A stretch of DNA of 64,000 nt from Scylla paramamosain (GCF_035594125.1 NC_087163.1:10667501-10731500); one strand, 5' to 3'. Shown: positions 23,465-38,900, counted from the stretch's first letter. The notes: generated from the letters alone by a model not told the origin. Translations and numbers: made by a program.

Positions 23465-23565
23465 TTCATGTATGGTCTGACCATTCTGAGTTGGGCTTTT
23501 GGGCGTTGTCTTTTCCGGGGATTCCCCGATCTGCGGCGCTGCCAAACATTGTACTGGGCCAATTA
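23465..23565 (-). repeat. Dispersed repeat T (copy 1, minus)
   Basis: Its reverse complement (ggggaatccccggaaaagacaacgcccaaa...actcagaatggtcagaccata) matches 26900-26985 on the plus strand. Each copy lies 3' of a LINE copy in the LINE's own orientation. Class unknown. Confidence 0.6.
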
Positions 23566-23588
23566 TTGCACTGATAACCTCCTCCCCC

Positions 23589-25690
<2,102 letters not shown>

Positions 25691-25691
25691 A

Positions 25692-25800
25692 CCTCTGCAT
25701 ATACAATCTACATTTCATGCAAATTTATTTCCATCAGAGATCTATACTTGCTTATGAATCATTAGAATTTGAGAAAAAATCTCCTACCTGTCAGTCAAAC

Positions 25801-25893
<93 letters not shown>

Positions 25894-26010
25894 CTCTCTC
25901 TCTCTGCATATACAATTTACATTTCATGCAAATTTATTCCTATTAAAGATCTATACTGGCCTATGAATCATTAAAATTTGAGAAAAAAAAATCTGCCTGT
26001 CAATCAATCT

Positions 26011-26094
<84 letters not shown>
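25692..26094. repeat. Two tandem ~205-bp units, each ending in a (CT)n tract
   Basis: Unit: ctctgcatatacaat-tacatttcatgcaaatttatt..agatctatact..ctatgaatcatta-aatttgagaaaaaa...(CT)n, at 25692-25905 and about 25906-26094. CT tracts at 25803-25905 and 26012-26094. Confidence 0.92.
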
Positions 26095-26802
<708 letters not shown>

Positions 26803-26889
26803 CACTAACTTGCATTTTTAGAGCATCACAATGTATGTATACTACAACACCGTTGATTTTTGAGGTAGGAAGCACCTGACATGGGGGCG

Positions 26890-26990
26890 TATCTTGGTGT
26901 AAGTGTAGCAGAGCCGCAGGCTGGGGAACCCCCAGAAAGGACAATGCCCAAACACTCAATTCAAAATGGTCAGACCATAGTCATCTCAGC
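26890..26990 (+). repeat. Dispersed repeat T (copy 2, plus)
   Basis: gcagagccgcaggctggggaacccccagaaaggacaatgcccaaa...tcaaaatggtcagaccata; inverted relative to 23465-23565. Confidence 0.6.
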
Positions 26991-27083
26991 CGCTGTTGGT
27001 CACTGGTTCCCCTTGTGTTGGTACTTTGGCATGACGGACTCCATCTTCTGTTGCGTCCTTCATTGTTTTTGTTGTCTCCATCC

Positions 27084-27692
27084 TTTTTTTTTTTTATGTA
27101 GGAAGGATACTGGCCAAGGGCAACAAAAATCTAATAAAAAAAAAATGCCCACTGAAATGCCAGTCCCATAAAAGAGTCAAAGCAGTGGTCAAAAATTGGT
27201 GGATAAGTGTCTTGAAACCTCCCTCTTGAAGGAATTCAAGTCATAGGTAGGTGGAAATACAGAAGAAGGCAGGGAGTTCCAGAGTTTACCAGAGAAAGGG
27301 ATGAATGATTGAGAATACTGGTTAACTCTTGCGTTAGAGAGGTGGACAGAATAGGGGTGAGAGAAAGAAGAAAGTCTTGTGCAGCGAGGCCGCGGAAGGA
27401 GGGGAGGCATGCAGTTAGCAAGATCAGAAGAGCAGTTGGCATGAAAATAGCGGTAGAAGACAGCTAGATATGCAACATTGCGGCGGTGAGAGAGGGGCTG
27501 AAGACAGTCAGTTAGAGGAGAGGAGTTGATGAGACGAAAAGCTTTTGATTCCACCCTGTCTAGAAGAGCAGTATGAGTGGAACCCCCCCCAGACATGTGA
27601 AGCATACTCCATACATGGACGGATAAGGCCCTTGTACAGAGTTAGCAGCTGGGGGGGTGAGAAAAACTGGCGGAGACATCTCAGAACACCTA
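27084..27692 (-). mobile_element. LINE copy H, short 5'-truncated 3' end
   Basis: Poly-A tail (plus-strand T run 27084-27095), conserved 3' terminus, 3' UTR, and the C-terminal domain frame 27189-27605 ending KREVSRHLSTNF, which shows the intact protein C-terminus. It is truncated at about 27692 and highly similar to copy C (9500-10110), so relatively young. Confidence 0.88.
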
Positions 27693-29343
<1,651 letters not shown>

Positions 29344-30234
29344 TTGTATCGGCTTCGACATCGCCCCGTGCAGCGTTCCATCCCCACGGCGCCGGTCTGT
29401 GACCTGAAGCCATGACCCAACCCGGCCACGTGGGCAGGGAGGTCATTCCTGTCTGCTCTGCCTAGGTGGGCGGACGTGCGGCTGGCGGCTCTGCTTTATT
29501 TACGTACGATATTTTTATATTAATATACTGCAGTCTTCTATATCGCGTTTTCCTTCACTCTTGGGAAGACATGGACTACTGCAACTACATGAACTACTAC
29601 AAGCAACTCAACCAGTACAAAAAATGGTAGCAAGCGGTGAAATAGGAAGTCACCTTTGCGATGCAACGTTCCGTGCGTCATTCTTGCCCACTACAAGTTT
29701 TCACTGCCTCCGACGTGCCGCTGCTCGCTCTTGATAGCTACTTCGGCCTTCATCGTCCGACTTGAGTTGCTTAGGTGCTACCTGCTACCTGTTGCATTGT
29801 GGCTTTCTCTGGCGTCGTGTTAGGGCAACACTGCTCCACGTGATCTGCTGACCGTGTTGGCTTTCTGCTGATGGCTTACATATACCTGCCTCGGTCACCC
29901 ACACTCGACATGGACAACGTCTCCGATGCCCTCTGCTGCTACTTGCAGACCGTGGGTCGGTCTTTTCTCCTGCCGGCCTGCCCTTTTTTTAAGTTCCCAA
30001 CAGCTTATACTTTCCTGCGCCTGGCTGTTCCTGTTGGCTTCCTTGTATCCTGCCAGCTTATATCGTCGCCATCTTTCCTGATGTCTGCAGCTTTGGGCTA
30101 GGATTTGGTGTTATTATAGCGTTTTCACAAGTGCAATTTTACTTTTCCATTTTTTTTTTTTTTTTTATGGCAAAATACGCCATTCTCTTTGTATGAGGCT
30201 TTATAGTGATATCAATGTTTTCCTTGCTTGTAAT
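29344..30234. other. Intron sequence, moderate GC, no gene seen
   Basis: 29520-29640 (tattaatatactgcag-cttctatatcgcgt...cttgg) is similar to 38380-38520, so part is a dispersed repeat. The frame at 29871-30101 (76 aa) is unrecognised. Confidence 0.35.
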
Positions 30235-30475
30235 TCGCCAGTGTGTGCTCACTGTTTTGACATCACGTCTGTGTAATCCTTGTGATTAGCTATTGTGTAC
30301 TCGCTGTTCTGACGTCGCACCTGTGTCGAACTTGCGATTGGTCAGTGCATGCTCGCTGTTCCGACGTCACAGATGTGTGAACCTCGTGATTGGCCAGTGC
30401 GTTTTTTTTTTTTTTTTTGCTCTTCTGACGTCACAACCGTCTGATCGTTGTGATTGACTAGTGCATACACCACGT
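30235..30475. repeat. ~52-bp tandem repeat x4 carrying CRE and inverted CCAAT motifs
   Basis: Each unit holds a gctcgctgttctgacgtcacacctgtgt-like block and then gtgattggccagtgca. The CRE octamer tgacgtca is intact at 30426-30433 and one base off in other units. ATTGG-type CCAAT words follow at about 28-bp spacing. The fourth unit is split by a T18 run (about 30402-30419). Confidence 0.8.
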
Positions 30476-30645
30476 GTTTTTCTGCCTCTGTGATTGGTTT
30501 TGGCAATATTCTTTTGCGCCCTGTTGCTAGCTTCCCCAGCTCAGCTTGTGCCATTGTTGTATTACACAGGTAAGCACGAATAACACATTCATACACATCT
30601 TTCACGTTCTTTTTTATTAAGATTATGTTTTTTTTCTTCAATCAT

Positions 30646-30647
30646 CA

Positions 30648-30712
<65 letters not shown>
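30646..30712. repeat. (CA)n microsatellite
   Basis: About 33 units with one cata near the start. Confidence 0.97.
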
Positions 30713-30719
<7 letters not shown>

Positions 30720-31715
30720 AGTATATTTTCCCATGGGATGTGGCCTGTGTGTCACCCAGTGTGCTTGCGTCATCCCATTATTTCAGGTTTTGTTTGTTGC
30801 GAGGCCGCAGCTATACTCTTTTTACTGATGGAAGAACGTTTGGACGTTGGCTGAGTAGGGGAATCCCCTGTGAGCTGCGTTGCTATGTCCTCGAAGTGGT
30901 TCCAAAGTTTGATAGGGAAAAGAGTATCATACCTTCAACGATTTGCGTGCATGATGATTTTCTTGGCAGCCGTTGCATGACGTCACAGGTAGAAGTTACA
31001 GCATTTGCTACAGAGTTTCTTACACTGTTTGCCTTCGGCAAACGAGTGCAGTGTAGTCATCACCTGCTGTACTTGGGCAGTTAGTGTTTCATGGGACAAA
31101 ATAGCAATTAGAAAAAAAATAAAATGAAGGCAATACTATCCAAATTATAATAATTCCATGAAATAGATTTTATAACCTAAAGGAACGGTCATAAATATAA
31201 AAATTTACTTTCTTCGTTATGTAAACAAAACTTTGTATATACTTTTGGAATCAGTAAAACTTTAGAATAAGAAAATTAAATGAAATTGTAAGCTGCAAAT
31301 CGTCCAATTAGTTGTTGATGTTTGGACATGGTGCGGAGCAATATCCCTTGGTTTACAAGGTAAATGGAAAATAACCATATTACCGGGTTCTCCTGGGCCA
31401 ATCACATGAAAAAACCCAATCACAAAACATTGTAGGTTAAGAGAAAATATGTCAGAACTGATGATAGTATGTATTTTGAGAGAAACTCTTTGTTAATATT
31501 TAGATACTATTAGATATTATTATTTTATTCATTTTTTTTTTTTTTTTAGGGATGATAAACAAAATTTAGAATGTAAACAGAAAAATTGTTCTATAAGATA
31601 ATATGTGATACACATACAATTAAATGTAACATCTACACAGTTTGGGTGTTTTCAATAAAAAAGATAAAGGCAAACCCTTGAGGCACCAATTACTTGTTAT
31701 AATATATTCGTTTAA
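30713..31715. other. Intron sequence, no gene seen
   Basis: Becomes AT-rich after 31090. Another CRE palindrome (tgacgtca) sits at 30978-30985. The frame at 30740-31084 (114 aa) is unrecognised. Confidence 0.35.

Positions 31716-31801
<86 letters not shown>
31716..31801. repeat. (TTA)n microsatellite
   Basis: About 28 TTA units with one c interruption. Confidence 0.97.
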
Positions 31802-32040
31802 GAACTTATTAGTTATCATAGTCCCTGGTATAGGAGGCCCCACAACTCATTGTTGAATCAGGAGAGAAAATAATTTGAAAACTATTTATTTTGAAGCTAA
31901 CCTCATTAAAACTCAATCTGGTTGTCATGGAGTTTTTCCAGTGCTAAAAATGCTACCATATAAAGCAAAGTCAAAATTATTGGGCAAAAACTATGACTGG
32001 TGGCAGCTAATCTTTTTTTACTTTCTTATTTCTATATCTA

Positions 32041-32250
32041 TTAACAACAACTAAATCAAAACTAAATTGAACAATAAACTAAATCAGAGCAAAAGTAATT
32101 TAATACTAACTTTAGATAAATACCGCAAAATTTAAGTAAAAAAAAAAAAAAATCAACACAGAAACCTTAACCTTAACCTTAACCCAGCAACAACACCCCC
32201 CCCACCCCCACGTGACATTAGTGGCTTAGCGGTGGGATGAATCTGTTATC
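32041..32250 (+). repeat. Left terminal direct repeat (LTR remnant)
   Basis: ttaacaacaactaaatcaaaactaaattgaacaataaactaaatc... to the C-rich block near 32200; matches 35850-36090 with small indels. Terminal TG/CA dinucleotides are not evident. Confidence 0.65.
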
Positions 32251-32680
32251 TGGAGTGAGGCACGCTTAGCAGGGAAAGGGAGAGAATTAGTTTTGTGAGT
32301 CAGTTGCCCCAAGATTTGGATGTACCAGGGGCTGAAGTAAGAATTTATAAAGTACCAAAAGGTAAAGCTTGTCTCTTTATTTATGATAATAGGGTATATG
32401 AGTTACGAAATTGGACCCAGGAATGTGTGCATCACTGGTGTTGTTAGAACCAGATGTCATCTGATAGGGTACACTTTACAGAAGAGGGGAAAGAACTAAT
32501 CCGGGGCAAAATTGTTCAGTGCATCAGGTAATATCTTTCAGACAATGAATCAGAGTAAGGGACATTAGTGGTGGCTATGTTACCGGACAATTGCTGCTAA
32601 CCCTGTCACAGTAAGTAAAAAGGATTCGAATCCTTGCCGGAAACTAACCCATCACTGAAGTCCACACATAACTAGTAAAA

Positions 32681-33100
32681 ATGGATCCCCTAGAGTCAAA
32701 ATTTACAACAGAGGAAACCCATCAGCTGACAATGGAGGATTTGCAATATAAAATAACTGCCTTATGTGAGACAATTGTTCATTAGAATGACACAATTGAA
32801 AGTTTGAAGAGGAGCATGGCTTCACCACCCAAGGTTTTAGGAGAAAAACTATACATGTTCTTTTAAAGAGTAGAACATGTTTCCCCAGATGATGAAGTTA
32901 GAGTGCAGATTGCCAAGTGTAGGTTGAACCCTCAAATTGCCTTGTTAGTGCAAAATCAACAACAGAAAAATTTGTGTCACGCCTGGGATTCCCTCAAAAC
33001 TTTTCTTCAAAATGAATTTACCTCTGAGATGAATTTTGACAGGGCATGGCAGCAACTCTTTACTCTTTTAATCACAAATTTAGATGTCAATATGCAGTAA
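32681..33100 (+). pseudogene. Gag remnant of the Ty3/gypsy element
   Basis: Reading from the ATG at 32681: MDPLESKFTTEETHQLTMED, then a coiled-coil-like stretch with in-frame stops near 32784 and 32863. The capsid-like part EVRVQIAKCRLNPQIALLVQ and NLCHAWDSLKTFLQNEFTSE, FDRAWQQLFTLL follows at 32897-33090. A W..LK..L...F pattern after a predicted helix fits gypsy gag. It continues in other frames to about 33400 (KIESLMKKG). No CCHC knuckle is visible. Confidence 0.6.
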
Positions 33101-33474
33101 AAGAAATTAATTTCCCTAAGAAGAATTTCCCAGTAGAGACCAAACAATAAAAAGAAAGCTTTGTCATGAATTACTTCCCGAGACCTAAGAGAAACTGGAG
33201 GCCTTCTTAGAAGAGACCTACCCTCTAACTAAATTTATGGATAGAGTTAAACGAGACAATTATTTTTTGGTAAAATCATATTCAGAAATGTATGCAGTAA
33301 ACAAGAGTCAAGGAAAGGTGGATCAAGAAAAACCAGTCTGATCAGAATACCTTACTAACCCAAATTAAAGAATTGTCAAAGAAAATAGAAAGTTTGATGA
33401 AAAAAGGTAGTAGGAAAAAGTGGTGCACTTATCGCCCAGGAGTGTTGGGAACCACCAAAGACCAGATACTGTAG

Positions 33475-33870
33475 TTGACTAGTACAGGAAAATACTTCCC
33501 CTACCATATCCATCATTGTAAACCAACGATTAGCGACACCGGTAGTGGCTACACTTTAATTCAGCAATCAGCAGCACGGATGGTAAATTGTGAGATTAAT
33601 CAGAGACGTGGCACGCTACTCCTGAAAGGAGTAACAGGGACCCTTTTAAGAATACTGAGCTCAATGTGGTTGAACATACGAGTAGAAGAAGAAAAGTATG
33701 CAAAAAATGGATTCCCTTAGTGCCGGATAGCTATCTGAGTTCAGAGCTGTTGTTGAGTTGTGATGTTTTGGGAAAAGATGAACTAACCTGGGATCATAAG
33801 GAACAAGCTCTAATCAGTTTTGTCCAGAAAAGACGATGAGTAGAGAGGGTCACCGTCATTCCTTGCAAAA
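33475..33870 (+). pseudogene. Aspartic protease remnant of the Ty3/gypsy element
   Basis: KPTISDTGSGYTLIQQSAAR (about 33526-33585) holds the DTG-type active site; GTLLLKGVTGTLLRILSSMW follows, then LVPDSYLSSELLLSCDVLGK in another frame at 33715-33775, the typical L.G.D-like C-terminal protease region. The frame is broken near 33720. Confidence 0.65.
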
Positions 33871-34039
33871 CTAAGACCATTTCAGGACTGTCCAAAAAAA
33901 GTTAATCTGCTCCCTTACCAATCAAAATTAATTACAATCCATATTAAAAATAATACTGGAACTACTGTAAATATTCATCCAGAAAAGAACACCAAGTGTA
34001 CTCCACTTCCATTTTGTACCATAGGCAAATTGCACAAAT

Positions 34040-34470
34040 CTTAGCTCCACTAGTAAGAGAAGGCTGGGTCAGAAATTACCTTGATGATGTCATCGTGTGG
34101 GCCCATGACTTTAATACCTTAACCACCAGATTAGATAAACTGAGAGTGGAGCAAAACTAAACATTTCTAAGTGTACATTTGGACAAGCTGAGGTAAAATT
34201 CTTATGTCATATTGTTTCAGAAAATGGCCATCGTCCAGACCCTGCAAATGTAGAGGAAGTAGTAAAGATAAAACCTTCCACTAAAGTAAAGGCAGTATGA
34301 CGTTTCATTGGCGTGTGCGAGTTTTATAGGAAACATTCAAAATTTCACTACTATTGCTGCCCCACTCACTAACTTGACCAGGTCAAATGTGAAGTTTAAG
34401 TGGACCCAAAAATGTCAATAGTCTTTTGAAACCCTTAAGACAAAATTAATAGAGACCCTCGTGTTGGTAA
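34040..34470 (+). pseudogene. RT palm/connection remnant (YLDDV) of the Ty3/gypsy element
   Basis: Across frames: LVREGWVRNYLDDVIVWAHD (about 34052-34110, catalytic YLDD), then STRLDKL-like helix, CTFGQAEVKFLCHIVSENGH (about 34170-34230), VEEVVKIKPSTKVKAV, RFIGVCEFYRKH, and AAPLTNLTRSNVKFKW-like sequence. This series is diagnostic of Ty3/gypsy reverse transcriptase. Upstream RT motifs are missing and 33900-34040 is too short to contain them. Confidence 0.8.
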
Positions 34471-34599
34471 GAGCAGATTTCTCAAAAATGTTTATAGTCA
34501 CCACTGATGTAAGTCCCCAAGAATAAACCGATGGAAAATTGAGATTAAAGAATATCATTTTGACATTGCCTGTGTAAAGGGAAAATACATTTATGTGGC

Positions 34600-35560
34600 T
34601 GACCAACTTTCAAGGCATGTGGCGACAATCCAGCCGATTAATGAATTAGCCTACCTGGGGAAAACCAAAGCAGAAATTAAGATAATAAAAAAAGGAAGAG
34701 GACACATGGAGAACCATGACTGAATACTTGGAGGGAAGTCAGATTCCAAATAAATGCTACCCCCTGACAACCCTCTCCCAGTTTGCAATGTATGAGGATT
34801 TATTGAACGAGTATTATGTGACAAAAAAAAAAAAAAAATGATGGCAGTGTAAATTTCAACCTAGTAGTTCCAAGATGCCTTAAGGAGGAAGCCCTTATAT
34901 TTGCACATGTAAAATCAAGCCATTTAGACCAAAAGAAAACATTAACCAAGACTAAGAATCTTTTTTACTGTTATAATATGGTAGATGTAAAAAAAAAAAA
35001 AAAAACTATATCAAAAGGTGCTCTCTATGCTATCAAACTAAAGAAAACCAAGGACTTCAACAACAATGGAAGGAACTACCTGCAGTAAGTAAACCTTTAG
35101 AAAGGATAGGAACTGATTTAACTGACATGACTGCAGGCATCAATAACTTTAGGTAGTAGTAGATAATTATAATAAGTACACTAGGTTTTACCCCCTCAAA
35201 AGTAAGAATACTGAGGAGGTAGTCAGAAAAATCGAAAAATTATGTAGCCGAATTTGGTGGGCCCAGGGTGATAGTCTCAGATAACGCCATTGTTGAGCAC
35301 CAGCACAAAACCCTGAAGACGATGTTGACTGCCCTCTGCCAGGGGTACCGTCTCCGCTGGCCCAAGATGCTGGTCCAGTGCTAGACAATACTCAACACGG
35401 CCATCCACACTACCACAGCCTAACAACCCGTACTTCGCCTTGTTCTTCAGGTATCCCCCCTAGGGACTACTGGGCCAAAATTCTGAGAGATTGCCTGTTG
35501 GGATTGATAGTTGACTGGAAGAAGAGTCAACTATATCTTTCTTGTTTTTAGATGATTGAA
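34600..35560 (+). pseudogene. Integrase remnant of the Ty3/gypsy element
   Basis: The end of RNase H (ADQLSRHVATIQPINE, about 34600) leads to an HHCC zinc domain across frames: FAHVKSSHLDQKKTL (34895-34940) and YIKRCSLCYQTKENQ (35003-35050). The catalytic core then shows LERIGTDLTDMTAG (first D), VIVSDNA near 35265-35285 (second D), VEHQHKTLKTMLTALCQGYR (third catalytic E, 35290-35350) and LNTAIHTTTAQQP-like sequence near 35390. All DDE positions are recognisable, but poly-A runs (34830, 34990) and stops break the frame. Confidence 0.78.
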
Positions 35561-35758
35561 TTGTATTTATTTTTGTGTATAAGTATGTCTGGATTTATTC
35601 ATTATTGTACTTTTGGGATGTTAGTTTAAGGATCTCACAGAGCCATATGTTCACTCCGAGAGAGCCGGTACTCTCTCGGTTGATAGTTCCACACTGCCAG
35701 ACAGGTCACTGGATCTCGGGGTACGTATTCCGGCCGAGCACAAGAACGTCAGTTGAGG

Positions 35759-35761
<3 letters not shown>

Positions 35762-35850
<89 letters not shown>
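35762..35850. repeat. (TA)n microsatellite at the right LTR boundary
   Basis: About 44 units directly abutting the right direct repeat. Confidence 0.97.
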
Positions 35851-35853
<3 letters not shown>

Positions 35854-36090
35854 CAACAACTAAATCGAAACTAAATTGAACAATAAACTAAATCAAAGCA
35901 AAAGTAATTCAATACTAACTTTAAATAAATACCCCAAAATAAATAAATAAATAAATACCTCAAAAATAAAAATAAAAAAAATAATCAACAAAGAAAGAGA
36001 AAAAAACAACACTTAAACATAATTCAGCAACTCCATCCCCCCCACCCCACCGCCCCACCATGACAAGTGAGTCGCCGTGATGAGTACTCG
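35850..36090 (+). repeat. Right terminal direct repeat (LTR remnant)
   Basis: Matches 32041-32250; carries an extra (AAAT)n stretch near 35938-35970. A TATA-box-like tataaaa occurs downstream at 36240-36246, outside the matched part. Confidence 0.65.
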
Positions 36091-36379
36091 TATGAACGCC
36101 GGGGCCCTTGGTCACCCTGTCCCCTTCTGTTTGCATACTACCACAACATTTATGTTTGCGATAATAATGACATCGCCAGTAGGAGATTCCTGGAGTCATC
36201 CAATGTTCTATGCTGATCTCAGCGTATTCATGTCCACAATATAAAAGGAGCGGTTTTTCTCGTTCGATTCTCCCAGACTGAAGAAACATGAAGTAAAGTA
36301 GTGACGGAGAATGTTGTGAAACCGACCACGATGTCGTAGGCAAACAGATAACATAGTTCAAGTGTCCGAATATGCTCGT

Positions 36380-36575
36380 GGTTCAGTTGTCCACTGGTTC
36401 AGTTGTCACTGGTTCAGTAGTCTACTGATTCAGTTGTCCACTGGTTCAGTTGTCACTGGTTCAGTAGTCTACTCGTCCACTTGTCCACTGGTTAAGTTGT
36501 CCACTGGTTCAGCTGTCCAGTGGTTGAATTGTCACTGGTTCAATTATCACTGGTTCCGTTGCCCGGTCACCGTTA
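36380..36575. repeat. Minisatellite of ~15-18 bp units (actggttcagttgtcc)
   Basis: About 12 imperfect units, with a higher-order block of about 80 bp visible twice (36381-36460 and following). Confidence 0.88.
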
Positions 36576-36614
36576 TCGGTTTAACACCTTGGTGGAAAGG
36601 ACAGGCGACGCTTC

Positions 36615-36617
<3 letters not shown>

Positions 36618-36655
<38 letters not shown>
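36618..36655. repeat. (CT)n microsatellite
   Basis: About 19 units. Confidence 0.96.
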
Positions 36656-36659
<4 letters not shown>

Positions 36660-37269
36660 GTTGTATGACACTGTGTGAATTTTTTTTTTTTTTTTTATTT
36701 CTTTGTGGTAATTGTGTCGTATAATCTCGATGGGGGCAGATTAGATTCGTCGCAATGTCGTCTCACTCACATTAATGGCTTTGGCTGTTCCAGCCATTGC
36801 TCTGGAGGGTGCAATGATAGGATCTCTATTGGCCTTCTCGTCAGAAAAAAATACCTGTTCATGTGTTAAGTAATTTCTCCCTCCCGGTTGTGAATAGAGC
36901 GCCTTTGGGTTGCTTCCAATGTGGGAGTGACTCCTGAGAGGCTGAGCCACCCCTCTCTCAGACCTGAGTCACCTGACTCTACCGATAAGCAACGCCGCAA
37001 AACTATGTTGTTAAATGTGATATTTATGTAAAACAAAGACTATTTATTAAAACACGAACCAATCGTAACATTGCATGGTTTGATGAGCTAAATAATTCAT
37101 ACTTATCATTTGAATTTCCATAAAAAGTAAAAAGAACTTATATATTTAGGAGAAATTGTGTGATGTAGCGGAGTAGCTAATGGAGCTTAGCCAACGCCTA
37201 AACGTTATTCCGACAGTAAAAAGAGTATAGGTGTGGCCGAGCGTTTTACCGGTGTGGTAGAATGAAATC
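36656..37269. other. Intron sequence, no gene seen
   Basis: T-rich run at 36680-36696; nothing coding recognised. Confidence 0.4.
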
Positions 37270-38240
37270 TTCAGAGAGTCCGGATGCCGTTGCCAGACGT
37301 GCGTGTGGCACACCTACTTGCAACCCGCCGCACCCGACGCATGTTTCCGAAGTTTGGAAGGAAGGTGCCAATCACTCTTGAACACGCTAGACTGGTTTAG
37401 GCTAGGTTAGGATTGGGCTGGGTTAGGTTTAGACTCATGAATAAAGGGAGTCTTTTGAATTTTATTTTATATCTTTACAACGGTAATAATAGATAACGAA
37501 CTTTTTTTTTTACAGCAGGAAATAAAAAAGAAATGATAACTAGCTACAACCGAATGATGACGAACGTCAGCCACATCTCTTTAATATTCTCCTTATAGTA
37601 TCCTAATATTTCTATTACTCAGTAATCTTGTAATACGTTGATGTTCCCGATACACTATCATTATTAGCATTGACATGACTTTAAGAGCATTAGGATAATG
37701 TATAACTATAAAATCGAACTTCAGACGCGACATCCTGCCGAGTGATCCAAAATATCATAGTTTACTTGACAGTGGTTCTCAGCCAGGGACGCGCCCACTT
37801 GGCGGGGCACACTATCTGGGGGGGAGGAAAGGACGGGAGGGAGAAAAAAATCACGGAAAATCACGTGATCACTGACTATTAGTGCAAAGAAGATGCAGCT
37901 GTTATGCCTAGCCAAAATCAGATATCTATATCATTTCATCTATCTATGGTGGCATAGTTGGGAGTGGTTGAGTGGGTGGAGCAGGGAGGAGGTGGGCCCC
38001 AACTGCACTGAACCAGCTTTTGGGGTCCCGGCTTGCAAAAGGCTCAGAACCTCTATTGCTATATTAAATATCGCCCGCTTACATACAATCTCCCCCTTCG
38101 ACGCTTTGATAGACCTGCTCACCGCACCCTGCTCCACGAACAAGTGTCTGTATGATAACATCGGCGTTCGGGCTGTCCGGACATTTCATCCTGCCACACC
38201 GGTTAGGACGCATTCCTCACGGCGTCCCCTTCCCCAAGCG
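37270..38240. repeat. Dispersed repeat R, copy 3 (with MITE insert)
   Basis: The longest copy. It matches copy 1 (8980-9483, 10715-10800) and copy 2 (11220-11570) in the same order and orientation, and contains a 289-bp insert at 37770-38058 absent from copy 2. Confidence 0.75.
37770..38058. mobile_element. hAT-like non-autonomous DNA transposon (MITE)
   Basis: Left end CAGTGGTTCTCAGCCAGGGA, the typical start of many hAT terminal inverted repeats. The right end read inward is CAATAGAGGTTCTGAGCC, an imperfect match. It lies exactly where copy 2 of repeat R is uninterrupted (between gtttact and tatattaaat). No transposase. The expected 8-bp target duplication is not obvious. Confidence 0.6.
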
Positions 38241-38760
38241 GCATAACATGACGCCCGGAAGTGACTGGCTCGTTACCAGGTGGTCAGTGAGGTCAAGTCA
38301 GTGCTGTCCGCCCTGCCTCGTTGGGGGTGACATGTGGATGATGCCTCTCCTTATCTCTGTACAGCACTTTTGTTTTTATTAATATACTGCAGCCGTTCTA
38401 CATCGTGTATCTTTTCATCCTTGGAATACAACAACTACAGAACATCCTCCCATTACACTGTATTTGCTCTGTATCAAATGTATCTGCCGAAAAGCAACAA
38501 ATACAAAGATACCAGGAGGAGGAAACCCCCGTACCTAGTTACCAGCTACAAGACGGTATCAGCCTGGTACAGTAGTGGTATTGGTAGTAGTAGTAGTAGT
38601 AGTATGTATGTATGCATGTAATAGAACATATATTGAACAAAATGCAGCAGTAGGAGGTATATATGAAATTATTTTTTCATGCCAGTTGTTTTATAAGTGA
38701 TGGGCAGGTGGGATCATTTTGAGTAACGTGCTGAAGGAATAGGCGGATACTTATATTCAT
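38241..38760. other. Intron sequence, partly dispersed repeat
   Basis: 38380-38520 resembles 29520-29640. Short TAG/GTA runs at 38578-38602. No gene. Confidence 0.35.
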
Positions 38761-38786
38761 TGATTCATGTCTATACACTGTTACAG

Positions 38787-38900
38787 AGAGTGAATTCAAG
38801 TTGCGATGTGAAGCTCAGATGGCACTTAACAAGAAATTGGAGGAGCAAACAGAGTGGTACCAAGACGAGGTGGACAAAACGAAGGAGAAGGTCAGCCAAG
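38787..38900 (+). CDS. CCDC169-like: CCDC169-like gene, exon B (coiled coil)
   Basis: Internal exon of 114 nt with a strong acceptor (cactgttacag) and a consensus donor (CCAAG|gtgagt). Phase 1 in and phase 1 out. The 37 full codons start SEFKLRCEAQMALNKKLEEQ and continue with a charged helix rich in E, K, D and Q. This is the segment most like the vertebrate CCDC169 [20 protein letters not shown] region as I remember it: S-E-aromatic-K, R-E-Q, LN..LE.Q. Using the alternative AG two bases downstream gives an immediate stop, which fixes the acceptor at 38786/38787. The preceding intron is 16.5 kb and full of LINEs, a gypsy element and microsatellites. Confidence 0.8.

Larger units (their letters stand above)
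32041..36090 (+). mobile_element. Ty3/gypsy LTR retrotransposon, heavily decayed, with flanking direct repeats
   Basis: Direct repeats (32041-32250 and 35850-36090) flank remnants in the order gag, protease, RT, RNase H end, integrase. This is the Ty3/gypsy order, with integrase after RNase H. All frames are broken, and the RT fingers/palm N-terminus and most of RNase H are deleted. Unlike family G, this copy is AT-rich. Confidence 0.8.

Noticed and set aside
31700..31801. Regularly repeated units as a CRISPR array
   Set aside because: These and all other arrays in the window are simple tandem repeats without unique spacers, in clearly eukaryotic DNA.
32155..32190. ccttaaccttaaccttaaccc resembling a telomere repeat
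   Set aside because: Three CCTTAA units only, inside the gypsy direct repeat; different from TTAGG and too short.
32628..32652. ggattcgaatcc, a tRNA T-arm-like palindrome
   Set aside because: The 53:61 position would not pair as G-C, and no D-arm, anticodon arm or acceptor stem could be built around it.
36240..36246. tataaaa as a promoter TATA box
   Set aside because: Suitable word, but no gene, initiator or conserved LTR context downstream; single motif only.
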